Shown here: positions 1-9,128 of the stretch, piece by piece
Position numbering within the stretch: position 1 is the stretch's first letter
Layout of the letters: each line of letters starts with the position of its first letter
NCBI RefSeq assembly: GCF_022808645.1
Contig: NZ_JAKZKT010000024.1
Coordinates: 1-63,502 of the forward strand
DNA from: Bacillus litorisediminis
GTDB taxonomy: Bacteria > Bacillota > Bacilli > Bacillales > JC228
Length of the DNA: 63,502 bases
Direction: 5' to 3'
Made by a program: the position numbers and the translations under genes
Notes under the pieces: generated by a model
Databases searched by the model: none
Seen by the model: only the letters and a program-made list of their open reading frames with translations
What the model was told of the DNA's origin: nothing

Positions 1-484
1 TTTTCTTTTTTTAAAAGAGAAAAAGCGAAGTTTATTTGTCATGCCCAAAATCTGCTTTGGTTTAGACAACTTACGTTTTAATTTCCAATTCATTTGATTT
101 TGGTGCTTGACATATTACCACTGGGCTTTTCTAATAATAACAATGAATCGTGCCGGAACTTTATTCCTTTCTAGCTCAGTGCACGATGCGAAACTGTCAT
201 CTCGCTTTTCTTATATTATGATAGTATTTTACCAGCGAGAAGGGGATAAAACAAACAAATAGCTTACACGGGATTGCTAGAAAGCAGATTTCATGAGCAA
301 CGTGTGGTTTTGTTAAATAATGGAGGTGCTGATGGAGGAGAACTTTGTGACAGAAAAGTTTGCCCAAGCTTGGAATTGGGAGGGATCACTTTTTGGACAT
401 ACAATACGTTATTTGCATAAAAAACGCTGTTTTGACGATACGATAGGACATACGATCCGTTATTTACTGGGGTGCATCCGAAAT
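1..484. other. AT-rich leading region without a convincing gene
   Basis: I see no supported gene in this stretch. A 68-codon open frame from 320 has no family resemblance and owes its length to an internal direct repeat (separate entry). The gene that ends the neighbouring block lies on the minus strand and terminates at 512, so this stretch is downstream of it. Confidence 0.5.
395..465. repeat. Pair of 20-bp direct repeats 51 bp apart
   Basis: GGACATACAATACGTTATTT at 395-414 recurs with two changes at 446-465 (GGACATACGATCCGTTATTT). The period of 51 is a multiple of three, so an open frame across it shows a repeated GHTIRYL. I read it as a non-coding interspersed intergenic repeat. Confidence 0.6.
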
Positions 485-512
485 TTAAAAGAGACCTCGT
501 TTAAGGTCTCAT
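485..512 (-). terminator. Rho-independent terminator of the yjbJ/yjbK unit
   Basis: Read on the minus strand, GAGACC and GGTCTC arms (491-496 and 505-510) flank a short loop and are followed by a T-rich run. It lies directly after the stop codon at 512. Confidence 0.75.
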
Positions 513-1114
513 CACAAGGAAATTAGTTTAGTATAGGTAGTCCAAACTTTATTTACGTAGTTTTGTGTTTCAGTAAATGGGGGGATCCCATTATAACGAT
601 CGACATTGCCTGGGCCAGCATTATAAGCAGCCAGTGCTAATTGGATATTGCCGTCATATTTATCAATCATAGATTTTAAATATTTTGTTCCACCTAAAAT
701 ATTTTGCATCGGATCATAAATATCAGTAACTCCGAGACTTTTAGCAGTCTGTGGCATTAATTGCATCAGTCCCTTGGCACCTGCCCTGCTGGTGGCAGAT
801 GGGTCATAATTAGACTCATGCTGAATGACTGCATGGATGAGCTGGCTCGGAACATTATATTGGTCAGCTGCTAGTTCAATAATACTTTGGATGGTTTCAT
901 TTCCGTGAGTGCTGGAGACTGGCACACTTGCGTTTGAATGAATTTGATTTAAATTGTTTATTACACTCTCTGCAGGATTTACTTCTGTTTTTTCTTTTAA
1001 TGATTCAATTAATAAAGTCTGAAAAACCTGGGAGGAGTCAATCGTTGATTCTTTCCCTTGCAGTGTTTGCAAAGCTTGAATTTCCATCAATGCTTTTATA
1101 TCTTGGACTTTCAT
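512..1114 (-). CDS. yjbJ: Lytic transglycosylase, SLT domain, YjbJ-like
   Basis: A 200-residue protein with a C-terminal SLT (goose-lysozyme-like) domain, about residues 75-197. The catalytic Glu is E100 in QHESNYDP, followed by the family blocks GAKGLMQLMPQTA and ALAAYNAGPGNVDRY. Such enzymes cleave MurNAc-GlcNAc bonds in peptidoglycan and leave 1,6-anhydroMurNAc ends. The N-terminal 70 residues are polar and low in complexity, and I see no signal peptide, as in B. subtilis YjbJ. Its start lies 4 bases inside the 3' end of the CYTH gene, so the two are co-transcribed. Its product type is the substrate source for AnmK, encoded near 33 kb. Confidence 0.88.
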   Translation of the reverse strand: MKVQDIKALMEIQALQTLQGKESTIDSSQVFQTLLIESLKEKTEVNPAESVINNLNQIHSNASVPVSSTHGNETIQSIIELAADQYNVPSQLIHAVIQHESNYDPSATSRAGAKGLMQLMPQTAKSLGVTDIYDPMQNILGGTKYLKSMIDKYDGNIQLALAAYNAGPGNVDRYNGIPPFTETQNYVNKVWTTYTKLISL

Positions 1115-1716
1115 TCTGTTTCCACCCTCTTTTCATGTTCCATTTGTTTTTCTTTATAAAAGCGAATCATTTTATTTTCAGCTGGATTGATTGGTATGTC
1201 GTATTGTTCTAATAAGGCTAGAAAGGATGCCTTGCCAATTTCAATATCTGTCACCTCATATTCGATTTCATAATCGACTTTCCCAAAGTATCTGCTTTTA
1301 TCAAAGACTAGTAATCCTGCTTCATATGTAACCTCAGCCCGTTCCGTTTCTAATGATCCAAATAAGCGGATTTGTTCCAGTTGGAGCGGATACTTTTGAA
1401 GCTGGACATACACATCTCCTTCAGGAATCGAAGTTTTACCTTTTATGAGATCCAAAGCTACCACCGGTTCGAGGATATCAGTTGTTTCTAACAGTCCCTG
1501 ACCTAAGGGTTCCTTTAACGTAAGCTCATACAGACCATTCTTTTCGCGAATTCTAAGAGCAGCTTTGTGCTGTTTCAAAATAAAATCATATGTATCAAAG
1601 TAAAAATTAACTTGTTTTTTAAAGTTTCCCTTATTAAGCTTAAATCCCTTTATTAATTTTTCAAAGTCAGCTTTAGTGAGCATATTTTTAAACTCAATTT
1701 CTATTTGTTGTGCCAA
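1111..1716 (-). CDS. yjbK: CYTH-domain protein, YjbK-like
   Basis: A 201-residue single-domain CYTH protein. The N-terminal EIEFKNML carries the ExExK signature (E6, E8, K10), and charged beta-strand residues such as ALRIREKNG follow. The family (thiamine triphosphatase, class IV adenylate cyclase, polyphosphatase) binds triphosphates in a metal-dependent tunnel. The substrate of YjbK is not established from sequence. I take the start as TTG at 1716. Divergent from the RelQ-like gene. Confidence 0.85.
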   Translation of the reverse strand: MAQQIEIEFKNMLTKADFEKLIKGFKLNKGNFKKQVNFYFDTYDFILKQHKAALRIREKNGLYELTLKEPLGQGLLETTDILEPVVALDLIKGKTSIPEGDVYVQLQKYPLQLEQIRLFGSLETERAEVTYEAGLLVFDKSRYFGKVDYEIEYEVTDIEIGKASFLALLEQYDIPINPAENKMIRFYKEKQMEHEKRVETE

Positions 1717-2047
1717 CCGATTTGCCCACCCCTTTCTAAAACACTATCCTTATTGTATCTCGTTTCGTCGTAGAGAAAAAGAGATTAGGCCAAATGAAAA
1801 AATTATTGGATGCCATGTATCCCACTTTTCCCATGCCTATATACAGTATGTTAAAATAAAAGATGCTAATGAGAATTTTAAAGAAACTTCATTGGAAGTA
1901 AATAAACTTTGATAAAAAGTTGCTAGTCTAAACTCAGTATTAAGAGAGTACTGACTACATTCGTATTACATAGAATGTTTAATTGATTTTATCATGATTA
2001 TATAGAAAGTTAGCCTCATTTTTGGATAATCAGTGGAGGGGAAAGCA
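1717..2047. promoter_or_regulatory. Divergent intergenic region between yjbK and yjbM
   Basis: About 330 bases, AT-rich, lying between divergent genes, so it must carry both promoters. I could not assign -35/-10 boxes with confidence. The open frame at 1676-1912 overlaps yjbK antisense and is not supported. Confidence 0.4.
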
Positions 2048-2695
2048 TTGAACCATTGGGATTTGTTTCTCTCACCTTACAAGCAAGCGGTTGATGAATT
2101 GAAAGTTAAATTAAAGGGAATTCGGGCACAATTCGAACAGGATTCGTCCTTGTCTCCGATTGAATTTGTAACCGGAAGGGTGAAGCCGATTGCAAGTATT
2201 CTGGATAAGGCCTTACAAAAAGGAATTCCGTTAGATCGGCTTGAAGATGAGATGCAAGATATTGCTGGTCTGAGAGTAATGTGTCAATTTGTTGATGATA
2301 TAAATCGGGTCGTTAAGCTTTTAAAAATGAGAAATGATTTTGAGATTTTTGAAGAAAGAGATTATATATCACATAAAAAATCGAGCGGGTACCGCTCCTA
2401 TCATGTTGTGATTAGGTATCCGGTTCAAACCATACATGGTGAAAAAAAGATATTGGTTGAAATTCAGATTCGTACACTTGCCATGAATTTTTGGGCTACT
2501 ATCGAACACTCTTTGAACTATAAGTATAAAGGTCAGTTCCCGGAGGACATCAAGATACGATTACAGCGCGCAGCAGAGGCAGCCTTTTTACTGGATGAAG
2601 AGATGTCACAAATTCGCGGGGAGATTCAAGAAGCACAAGCCTTTTTTTCGAGAAAAAAGGAGAATCAGAATAAAACTGATCGTAGGGATGGATGA
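2048..2695 (+). CDS. yjbM: Small alarmone synthetase (GTP pyrophosphokinase), YjbM/RelQ-like
   Basis: A 215-residue synthetase-only RelA/SpoT protein that transfers pyrophosphate from ATP to GTP/GDP to make (p)ppGpp. Family blocks visible are SPIEFVTGRVKP, DIAGLRVMCQFVDD, SGYRSYHVVIRYP and the strongly conserved VEIQIRTLAMNFWATIEHSL. No hydrolase HD, TGS or ACT domain is present, which is typical of the small tetrameric class. I prefer the TTG start at 2048 over the in-frame GTG at 2033, because the latter lies inside the GGAGGGG ribosome binding site. It is followed after 3 bases by NAD kinase, the same pairing as in B. subtilis. Confidence 0.93.
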   Translation: MNHWDLFLSPYKQAVDELKVKLKGIRAQFEQDSSLSPIEFVTGRVKPIASILDKALQKGIPLDRLEDEMQDIAGLRVMCQFVDDINRVVKLLKMRNDFEIFEERDYISHKKSSGYRSYHVVIRYPVQTIHGEKKILVEIQIRTLAMNFWATIEHSLNYKYKGQFPEDIKIRLQRAAEAAFLLDEEMSQIRGEIQEAQAFFSRKKENQNKTDRRDG

Positions 2696-2698
2696 CTT

Positions 2699-3499
2699 AT
2701 GAAAAGATTTGCGATTACGTCCAAAGGGGACTCAAAATCAAACGTATTATCCCATAAAATTCGTACATATTTAACTGATTTTGAGCTGATCTATGATGAG
2801 GATCAGCCTGACATTGTCATTTCGGTGGGGGGAGACGGAACCCTTCTTTATGCTTTTCACCGATACAGCCGGCGCTTAGATAAAACAGCCTTTGTCGGGG
2901 TTCATACGGGACATCTGGGATTTTATGCAGACTGGACACCGGACGAATTAGAAAAGCTCGTTATTGCGATTGCGAAAACGCCATATCAAACAATTGAATA
3001 TCCTCTGCTTGAGGTCATGATTCGATATCAGCATGGAGGAAAGGAAACAACTTATTTGGCATTAAATGAATCTACAGTTAAGAGCGTAGATGCCACCTTT
3101 GTGATTGACGTTGAAATTAGAGGGCAGCACTTTGAGCGCTTTAGGGGAGATGGCCTTTGTGTTTCGACTCCTTCGGGAAGTACAGCCTATAACAAAGCAC
3201 TTGGAGGAGCTATCATCCACCCTTCTTTGCCGGCGATTCAAATCGCTGAAATGGCGTCTATTAATAATCGGGTATTCCGGACAATCGGGTCACCGCTTAT
3301 ATTGCCTTCCCATCATACTTGTGTGCTGAAGCCCGTCAACTCTCCAGATTTCCATATAACAGTTGACCACTTAACTTTATTACATAAGGATGTTAAATCG
3401 ATTCAATTTAGGGTAGCAGATCAAAAAGTCCGATTTGCCAGATTTCGCCCATTTCCGTTCTGGAAACGGGTCCATGATTCCTTTATCGGTGAAGAATAA
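2699..3499 (+). CDS. ppnK: NAD kinase
   Basis: A 266-residue ATP-NAD kinase that phosphorylates NAD to NADP. The GGDGT motif is at residues 44-48, followed by THTGHLGFY-like and NEST blocks and the glycine-rich [17 protein letters not shown] substrate loop. Length matches B. subtilis NadF (YjbN). It starts 4 bases after the alarmone synthetase stop, and its 3' end is followed by the pseudouridine synthase, so all three are probably one operon. Confidence 0.95.
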   Translation: MKRFAITSKGDSKSNVLSHKIRTYLTDFELIYDEDQPDIVISVGGDGTLLYAFHRYSRRLDKTAFVGVHTGHLGFYADWTPDELEKLVIAIAKTPYQTIEYPLLEVMIRYQHGGKETTYLALNESTVKSVDATFVIDVEIRGQHFERFRGDGLCVSTPSGSTAYNKALGGAIIHPSLPAIQIAEMASINNRVFRTIGSPLILPSHHTCVLKPVNSPDFHITVDHLTLLHKDVKSIQFRVADQKVRFARFRPFPFWKRVHDSFIGEE

Positions 3500-3566
3500 A
3501 CCGTATAACTTTTCGGTTGGTTACATTTTTCCTATTTTAATTTTTACACTAAGGGAGCAGCAATAT

Positions 3567-4466
3567 ATGGCACCATTTCAGCTTAGATGGATTGTTCAAA
3601 AAAGTGAGGAAGGACAAATGCTGCGGGAATTTCTCTTTGCGAAGGAAATATCCCGCCGGACATTAACGGCTATAAAGTTCGAGGGCGGCAAGATCGAAGT
3701 CAACGGCAAAGAAGTGAATGTCAGATATATCTTAAAAGAAAATGACCTTGTCCGAATCCAGTTCCCAACTGAGATTCCGAGTGAATCTTTGATTACTAAA
3801 CCTATTCCGTTAGACATTGTATATGAAGATGAAAGTGTACTAGTGATTAATAAGCCCGCCGGAATTCTGACGATTCCTTCGCGTGAGCAACCAACTCATG
3901 CGATTGCAAACGGTTTGCTTCATTACTATCAGGCAAAGCAAATCGAATCGGCTGTTCATATTGTAACAAGATTAGATCGGGACACATCAGGATTGCTTCT
4001 CGTAGCTAAGCATCGCTATATTCATTATTTACTTACTTTGCAGCAAAAAGAAAAGACAGTAAAACGAAAATATGAGGCATTAGTAGAAGGCGTTTTAGAA
4101 CAGGTAAATCAAATCATAGTTGCCCCAATCGGCCGTAAAGAAAATAGTATCATTGAACGGAAAGTAACTCAAGAAGGTCAATATGCAGAAACTCAAATTT
4201 CACTAATTAAGCAGTACCAGGATTTTGCTCATATTGCAGTTCAATTAAGAACAGGCAGAACTCACCAGATTCGTGTTCACTTGTCATATATCGGTCATCC
4301 GCTTTTTGGGGATGATCTTTATGGCGGGAGTTTAAAATGGATGAAAAGACAGGCACTGCACTGTGTAGAACTTTCTTTTATCCATCCTGTTACTGGTGAG
4401 GTTAAAAAATTCCATTCAGAGCTCCCAGCTGATATGAAAGCAATACTTGACAATATAAAGGAATGA
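3567..4466 (+). CDS. yjbO: RluA-family 23S/tRNA pseudouridine synthase, YjbO-like
   Basis: A 299-residue pseudouridine synthase with the diagnostic RLDRDTSGLLL motif (catalytic Asp) and the downstream RTGRTHQIRVH block. An S4-like N-terminal segment (REFLFAKEISRRTL ... GKIEVNGKEVN) binds RNA. The open frame extends upstream to 3435 and overlaps NAD kinase. I choose ATG 3567 because AAGGGAGC lies directly before it and the protein then aligns from its first residues. The exact RNA target is unknown. Confidence 0.9.
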   Translation: MAPFQLRWIVQKSEEGQMLREFLFAKEISRRTLTAIKFEGGKIEVNGKEVNVRYILKENDLVRIQFPTEIPSESLITKPIPLDIVYEDESVLVINKPAGILTIPSREQPTHAIANGLLHYYQAKQIESAVHIVTRLDRDTSGLLLVAKHRYIHYLLTLQQKEKTVKRKYEALVEGVLEQVNQIIVAPIGRKENSIIERKVTQEGQYAETQISLIKQYQDFAHIAVQLRTGRTHQIRVHLSYIGHPLFGDDLYGGSLKWMKRQALHCVELSFIHPVTGEVKKFHSELPADMKAILDNIKE

Positions 4467-4500
4467 GACAGCCATAACGGACAGTCTCATTTTATTTTTT
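4462..4500. terminator. Terminator between convergent yjbO and prpE
   Basis: AATGAGAC (4462-4469) pairs with GTCTCATT (4484-4491), followed by a TTTTATTTTTT tract for the plus strand. Confidence 0.75.
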
Positions 4501-4509
4501 GCGCATATT

Positions 4510-5250
4510 TTATTCAAAGGGTCTAAATCTGTCTTCTATGTAAGGCATACTTGATTCAACATCGACAATTTCCATTTCAGGATAGCGAAGACTGCTTAAT
4601 TTATTTCCAAAGACTGCTCCAGTATCAATATTGTAGGTTCGATTAATCTTACGTACTTCTTTGACGGGTGTATGACCGTAAACAATCCATGCTTTCCCGG
4701 TATAATGGGAAGCCCAGTCTCTCCGTACAGGTCTGCCGCTTTCGTCTGTCTCACCCGTGATATCACCATATAGGACAAATGTTTTGACCTTGGAGTTGTA
4801 TTTGCCAATTAACGACTCTTTAATCCCTGCATGGGCTAAAATGAGATTTCCGTCATCTACTAATTGATAAAGAGGAGCTTGCTCATACAGTTCGATAAAT
4901 TTTTGTTTTATCTGATTTTGCTTACTTGAATCCAATGCTTGCCATTCTGCAACGGTTGTTTCTAATCCGTGTGTGATTTGAACTTTGTTTCCTAAAAAGT
5001 AACGATAGAGCTTGTTGCAATGGTTTCCCGGTACATAAATGGCATTTTTCTTTTCACAAACAAGGGTATAGACAATTTCTACAACCTGCAGCGAATTTGG
5101 GCCTCTGTCAGTCAGGTCCCCAATGAATGCTAGTTTTCTGCCTTGTGGATGAATCGGAATTCCAGATTCCCATGTGTATTTTAATTTTTTTGTAAGCCTG
5201 ACGAATTCATCGTAACAGCCGTGAATATCACCGATAATATCTATTTTCAA
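4510..5250 (-). CDS. prpE: Symmetrical bis(5'-nucleosyl)-tetraphosphatase, PrpE
   Basis: A 246-residue calcineurin-like metallophosphatase. Motifs are GDIHG at 7-11, GDLTDRG at 44-50, GNHCNK at 75-80 and the late YGHTPV. B. subtilis PrpE (YjbP) hydrolyses Ap4A symmetrically to ADP and acts as a Ser/Thr/Tyr phosphatase that affects spore germination. An open frame continues upstream to 5406, but the start is best placed at TTG 5250, which has GGAGGG seven bases before it. The upstream extension is hydrophobic and unlike the family. Confidence 0.9.
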   Translation of the reverse strand: MKIDIIGDIHGCYDEFVRLTKKLKYTWESGIPIHPQGRKLAFIGDLTDRGPNSLQVVEIVYTLVCEKKNAIYVPGNHCNKLYRYFLGNKVQITHGLETTVAEWQALDSSKQNQIKQKFIELYEQAPLYQLVDDGNLILAHAGIKESLIGKYNSKVKTFVLYGDITGETDESGRPVRRDWASHYTGKAWIVYGHTPVKEVRKINRTYNIDTGAVFGNKLSSLRYPEMEIVDVESSMPYIEDRFRPFE

Positions 5251-5507
5251 AGTGAACCCTCCACAAAATATTTTACAGCTAAGTCTATTTTTATGTATCA
5301 TTTGGTACGTGTTTAGTATCCATGAAAACAGGGAAATGCTCCAAATAATATTCACAATATAAATGAAAAGCAGGCATCTTACAAACAATAGGTATATCAT
5401 TCCCAAACCATTTTGAAAGAAATCTTTTGTAAAGTGTTTTTAATCTTTAATCCTGTTACGGTTAACATACTTCTGTTACAATATACACTTCAAGGGAGGG
5501 GAGAGTA

Positions 5508-6866
5508 ATGACAATGAGCGAAGAGGAAAATCAAACCATCGAGCTAAAACTTCTTAAGTATCTTCGTGATAATCATGTCAAAGAATTTAGAGAAGAATTT
5601 CTTGAACTCCATCCCTATGACCAGGCCAGTTTTTTCAGCGAAATTGAGGAATCAGACAGACAGCTTTTGTATCAATACTTATCTCCAGAAGAAATGGCAG
5701 AGCTTTTTGAAAATGTGGGACTTGAAAAGGAACAAATTCAAATTTACCTTTCTGAAATGGATTCGAATTATGCGGCAGAAATGTTTTCTAATATGTATGC
5801 AGACGATGCAGTAGACGTTTTAAATGAGCTAGATAAAGAACAGGTGGCACGTTTCTTAAGAATAATGGATAAAGATGCGGCAAATGAAATTAAAGACTTG
5901 CTGCATTATGAAGAATATACGGCCGGAAGCATTATGACAACCGAGTATATTAAAATTGAAGCAAACCAGACGGTTCGTTCGGCTATGTATATTCTAAAAA
6001 AGGAAGCACCGTCTGCCGAAACCATTTATTACATCTATGTTGTTGATGCGGACGAAAAACTAGTCGGTGTGTTGTCATTGCGTGATTTAATCATTAGTGA
6101 TGATGATACGATGATTTCAGACATCATGTACGAGCGGGTAGTTTCTGTCAGTGTTTCTACCGACCAAGAGGAAGCGGCCCGAATGATGAAGGATTATGAT
6201 TTCCTGGCTCTGCCTGTGGTGGATGATATGGATAGATTAGTGGGAATTATAACAGTAGATGATATTATCGATGTATTAGAAGAAGAGGCATCTGAGGATT
6301 ATTCAAAGTTTGCTGCAATTACAGATGTTGACATATTAGATCGAAGTCCAGTGGCAGCAGCAAAGAAAAGACTTCCTTGGCTGATTATCCTGCTTTTTTT
6401 AGGTATGATGACAGCGAGCCTGATTGGAATATTTGAAGCTACTTTAGAAAAAGTAGCAGTATTAGCAATTTTTATCCCCCTAATTGCGGGTATGGCCGGA
6501 AATTCTGGGACTCAAGCACTGGCGGTTGCAGTCAGAGGGATTTCGACAGGGGAAATTCAAAAAGAGACCGTGCAGAAGTTAATTGCAAGGGAAGCAGGTA
6601 CAGGTTTCATAACTGGTCTGACTTGTGGTTTGATTGTATCGATTTTAGTTTCAATTTGGCAAAATAATATAAGTTTAGGCATACTAGTGGGCATATCGAT
6701 TGCAGGCTCTTTATTTGTTGCTACTTTAGCCGGTACCTTAGTTCCCTTGATTATGCACAAATTTAAAATAGATCCTGCCGTTGCATCAGGTCCATTTATC
6801 ACAACGATTAATGACCTGATCAGTATTCTTATTTATTTTAGTCTTGCTAGTATTTTAGTTCTTTAA
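5508..6866 (+). CDS. mgtE: Magnesium transporter MgtE
   Basis: A 452-residue MgtE channel. It has an N-terminal superhelical domain rich in acidic residues (about 1-130), a tandem CBS pair (about 135-260, with MTTEYIKIEANQTV and the second repeat VVSVSVSTDQEEA) and five membrane helices from about 285. The pore signature PLIAGMAGNSGTQ is present. Magnesium binding by the cytosolic domains closes the pore. The 100-base leader shows no room for an M-box riboswitch. It is not part of the B. subtilis yjb cluster as I remember it, so it looks like an insertion between prpE and yjbQ. Confidence 0.94.
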   Translation: MTMSEEENQTIELKLLKYLRDNHVKEFREEFLELHPYDQASFFSEIEESDRQLLYQYLSPEEMAELFENVGLEKEQIQIYLSEMDSNYAAEMFSNMYADDAVDVLNELDKEQVARFLRIMDKDAANEIKDLLHYEEYTAGSIMTTEYIKIEANQTVRSAMYILKKEAPSAETIYYIYVVDADEKLVGVLSLRDLIISDDDTMISDIMYERVVSVSVSTDQEEAARMMKDYDFLALPVVDDMDRLVGIITVDDIIDVLEEEASEDYSKFAAITDVDILDRSPVAAAKKRLPWLIILLFLGMMTASLIGIFEATLEKVAVLAIFIPLIAGMAGNSGTQALAVAVRGISTGEIQKETVQKLIAREAGTGFITGLTCGLIVSILVSIWQNNISLGILVGISIAGSLFVATLAGTLVPLIMHKFKIDPAVASGPFITTINDLISILIYFSLASILVL

Positions 6867-6896
6867 GATCTAGAAAAAGGCGATTGTAAGAAATAT

Positions 6897-6923
6897 CTTG
6901 GCTTGTAGCCAAGTTTTCTTTTT
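6897..6923 (+). terminator. Terminator after mgtE
   Basis: CTTGGC (6897-6902) and GCCAAG (6908-6913) with a 5-base loop, followed by TTTTCTTTTT. Confidence 0.8.
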
Positions 6924-6957
6924 AAATACCTTGCTTTGATATAAGGAGGTAATAGGA

Positions 6958-8808
6958 ATGGAACATGGAGTATCCGTTGCATCTCTTGTTATTGTAATGG
7001 TAGCAGCGTTTTTAACACCCATATTATTGCATCGTTTTAAATTATCTGTCATTCCTGTTGTGGTGGCAGAAATAATTGTAGGACTGATCATTGGTCAAAG
7101 TGGTTTTAATTTAGTAAAACCAGATGCCTGGCTCGAAACATTATCCACACTTGGATTTATATTTTTAATGTTTTTAAGCGGTCTAGAAATTGATTTCTCT
7201 GCATTTAGACAGAAAGGGAAAAAGGAAAAGCTCCCTTCAGGTAAATTAGAACCCAATGGATTTGCGGTAGCTACCTTTATATTTGTCGGAATATTTTTAT
7301 TGTCTCTAGGTCTTTCTTATTTATTTGTTCTATTTGGTTTTATCGAAAACGCATTTCTGATGACACTTATTATTTCAACCATTAGTCTGGGAGTTGTCCT
7401 GCCTACATTAAAAGAAGCCAATATGACAAAAACAAGAATCGGGCAAATTATTCTTCTGGTTGCGGTAATAGCCGATTTAGCCACTATGATTTTACTCGCA
7501 GTTTTTGTTTCTATTTATGATCCGCATGGTGCGGGGAATATGTGGCTTCTCTTTATTTTATTTGGAGCCGGTGTAGTGTTGTATTTTCTGGGCAGGTTGT
7601 ACAGAAAGAGCAAAATCATGGAAGGATTGGCAAAAGGAACGACACAAATTGGGACCCGTGCTATTTTTGCTTTAATCATAGTGCTGGTTGCTATTTCAGA
7701 ATCTGTTGGTGCCGAAAATATTTTGGGGGCATTTGTTGCTGGTACTTTAGTTTCTTTATTATCGCCTGATCAGGATTTAATTCATAAGTTAGATTCTTTT
7801 GGCTATGGTTTTTTGATTCCGATTTTCTTTGTAATGGTTGGGGTAGAGTTAGATATTTGGGCATTATTAAGCGATCCAAAATTACTGTCTCTAATCCCTT
7901 TACTTTTAATCGCTTTATTCATCTCAAAGATTATTCCTGTTTATTTACTGAAAAACTGGTGGGATCATAAAACCGTTATTGCTTCTGGTTTTCTATTAAC
8001 ATCCACCCTGTCATTAGTCATTGCAGCGGCAACGATTGGTGAAAGAATGAATGTCATTACGCATGAGATGAGCGGAACTCTGATTTTAGTAGCAGTTATC
8101 AGTTCCGTCATTACACCAATAGCATTTAGAAAACTGTTTCCTAAGCATGTGGCGGCTCCTAAAAAATTAAAAGTCGCTATTGTCGGGGCTAACCAACTCA
8201 CAATGCCTGTCTCAAGAGAGCTTAAATCAACTCTTTATGAACCGAGTCTATATCATACAAAACAAGACAAATCGGATAAACAAATTACAGAATCCTTATT
8301 TGAAATAACAGAAATCAAAGATTACAATGTGGAAACCATTAAAAGTGAAGGCATTTTTCATCATGATATTGTTGTATTTAGTACAGGTGACGAAGAAATT
8401 AATGAAGCTCTTTCTTTAGCGGCCAAAGAAAATGGAGTGGCACGTGTCATTGCCAGAATTGAGTCACAGGAAAAAGGTGAAAGGCTAAGGGAGCAAGGGG
8501 TAGAGGTATTCTCAGCGATTAATTCTCAAAAAGTTCTGCTCCGTGCACTCATCGAGTCGCCAAGTGTCCTTAGTATATTAACTAATGTTGAAACCTCACT
8601 TTATGAAATAAAAATGCAAAACGAACAATTTGACGGCATGACGATTCGCCGGTTTCCTTTTACTGGGGATGTTATTTTCGTCCGGATTTTTAGAGGAAAT
8701 GAATCGATTATTCCCCATGGAGATACGGAGCTTCAGTTTGGCGACCGCCTTATCGTAACGGGGTCAAAGGAATATGTCGATCAATTAAAGCAAGAGCTGG
8801 AATTTTGA
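6958..8808 (+). CDS. yjbQ: CPA2-family cation:proton antiporter, YjbQ-like
   Basis: A 616-residue protein. About 12 hydrophobic helices (residues 5-395) form a KefB/Na-H exchanger membrane domain. A cytosolic RCK/TrkA-N-like domain (about 405-520) and a TrkA-C domain (about 525-615, ending GDRLIVTGSKEYV) follow. The nucleotide-binding glycine motif of the RCK domain is degenerate (VGANQLTMPVS), so ligand gating may differ. The ion (K+ or Na+) is not deducible. It starts with a good TAAGGAGG site and ends in a strong terminator, so it is monocistronic. Confidence 0.9.
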   Translation: MEHGVSVASLVIVMVAAFLTPILLHRFKLSVIPVVVAEIIVGLIIGQSGFNLVKPDAWLETLSTLGFIFLMFLSGLEIDFSAFRQKGKKEKLPSGKLEPNGFAVATFIFVGIFLLSLGLSYLFVLFGFIENAFLMTLIISTISLGVVLPTLKEANMTKTRIGQIILLVAVIADLATMILLAVFVSIYDPHGAGNMWLLFILFGAGVVLYFLGRLYRKSKIMEGLAKGTTQIGTRAIFALIIVLVAISESVGAENILGAFVAGTLVSLLSPDQDLIHKLDSFGYGFLIPIFFVMVGVELDIWALLSDPKLLSLIPLLLIALFISKIIPVYLLKNWWDHKTVIASGFLLTSTLSLVIAAATIGERMNVITHEMSGTLILVAVISSVITPIAFRKLFPKHVAAPKKLKVAIVGANQLTMPVSRELKSTLYEPSLYHTKQDKSDKQITESLFEITEIKDYNVETIKSEGIFHHDIVVFSTGDEEINEALSLAAKENGVARVIARIESQEKGERLREQGVEVFSAINSQKVLLRALIESPSVLSILTNVETSLYEIKMQNEQFDGMTIRRFPFTGDVIFVRIFRGNESIIPHGDTELQFGDRLIVTGSKEYVDQLKQELEF

Positions 8809-8827
8809 GATTCCGGCTCTTTTTTTA
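8794..8827 (+). terminator. Terminator of yjbQ
   Basis: GAGCTGGAA (8794-8802) pairs with TTCCGGCTC (8811-8819), one G-U pair, followed by seven T residues. It overlaps the yjbQ stop codon. Confidence 0.85.
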
Positions 8828-9026
8828 TAAAAATATCTGATAGAGATTTACAAAAATTTAATATTGCCTTCATCTGATTTTATGGGACTTTACTCACTAA
8901 TTATATTCTCCCTCTCTTGACGCTCAGCTTTATGTATTACCTTTGATATAAGAAATCGTCAAATAATAACCAATTTCTCTCTATTGGACATGACTATCGG
9001 TTTATTTCTTCGCTATATATAAACAA

Positions 9027-9067
9027 TTACTCTATCTTAACAAATGATTAAGAATAGTCTGTTAACT
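9027..9067 (+). promoter_or_regulatory. Possible PhoP box upstream of the PhoX gene
   Basis: The 8828-9128 intergenic region holds TTACTC (9027), TTAACA (9037), TTAAGA (9048) and TTAACT (9062). The middle two are spaced exactly 11 bases, as in PhoP-binding TTAACA repeats of Bacillus. The outer two are at 10 and 14 bases, so the match is imperfect. Location before a phosphatase gene supports the reading. Confidence 0.35.
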
Positions 9068-9128
9068 TTATTGCTAGAGATGGCTTATTAGTAATAGTCT
9101 TCCAAAAAATATGGCTGGAGGTAGGATG

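Noticed and set aside
320-526. 68-codon open frame with a repeated GHTIRYL
   Set aside because: The repeat is a 20-bp intergenic direct repeat whose 51-bp spacing keeps frame by chance; there is no family resemblance, and its 3' end runs into the terminator of yjbJ.
1676-1912. 78-codon plus-strand frame
   Set aside because: Starts antisense inside yjbK and lies in a divergent promoter region; no ribosome binding site.
5407-5507. M-box magnesium riboswitch before mgtE
   Set aside because: Only about 100 bases separate the genes and no conserved M-box elements are visible.
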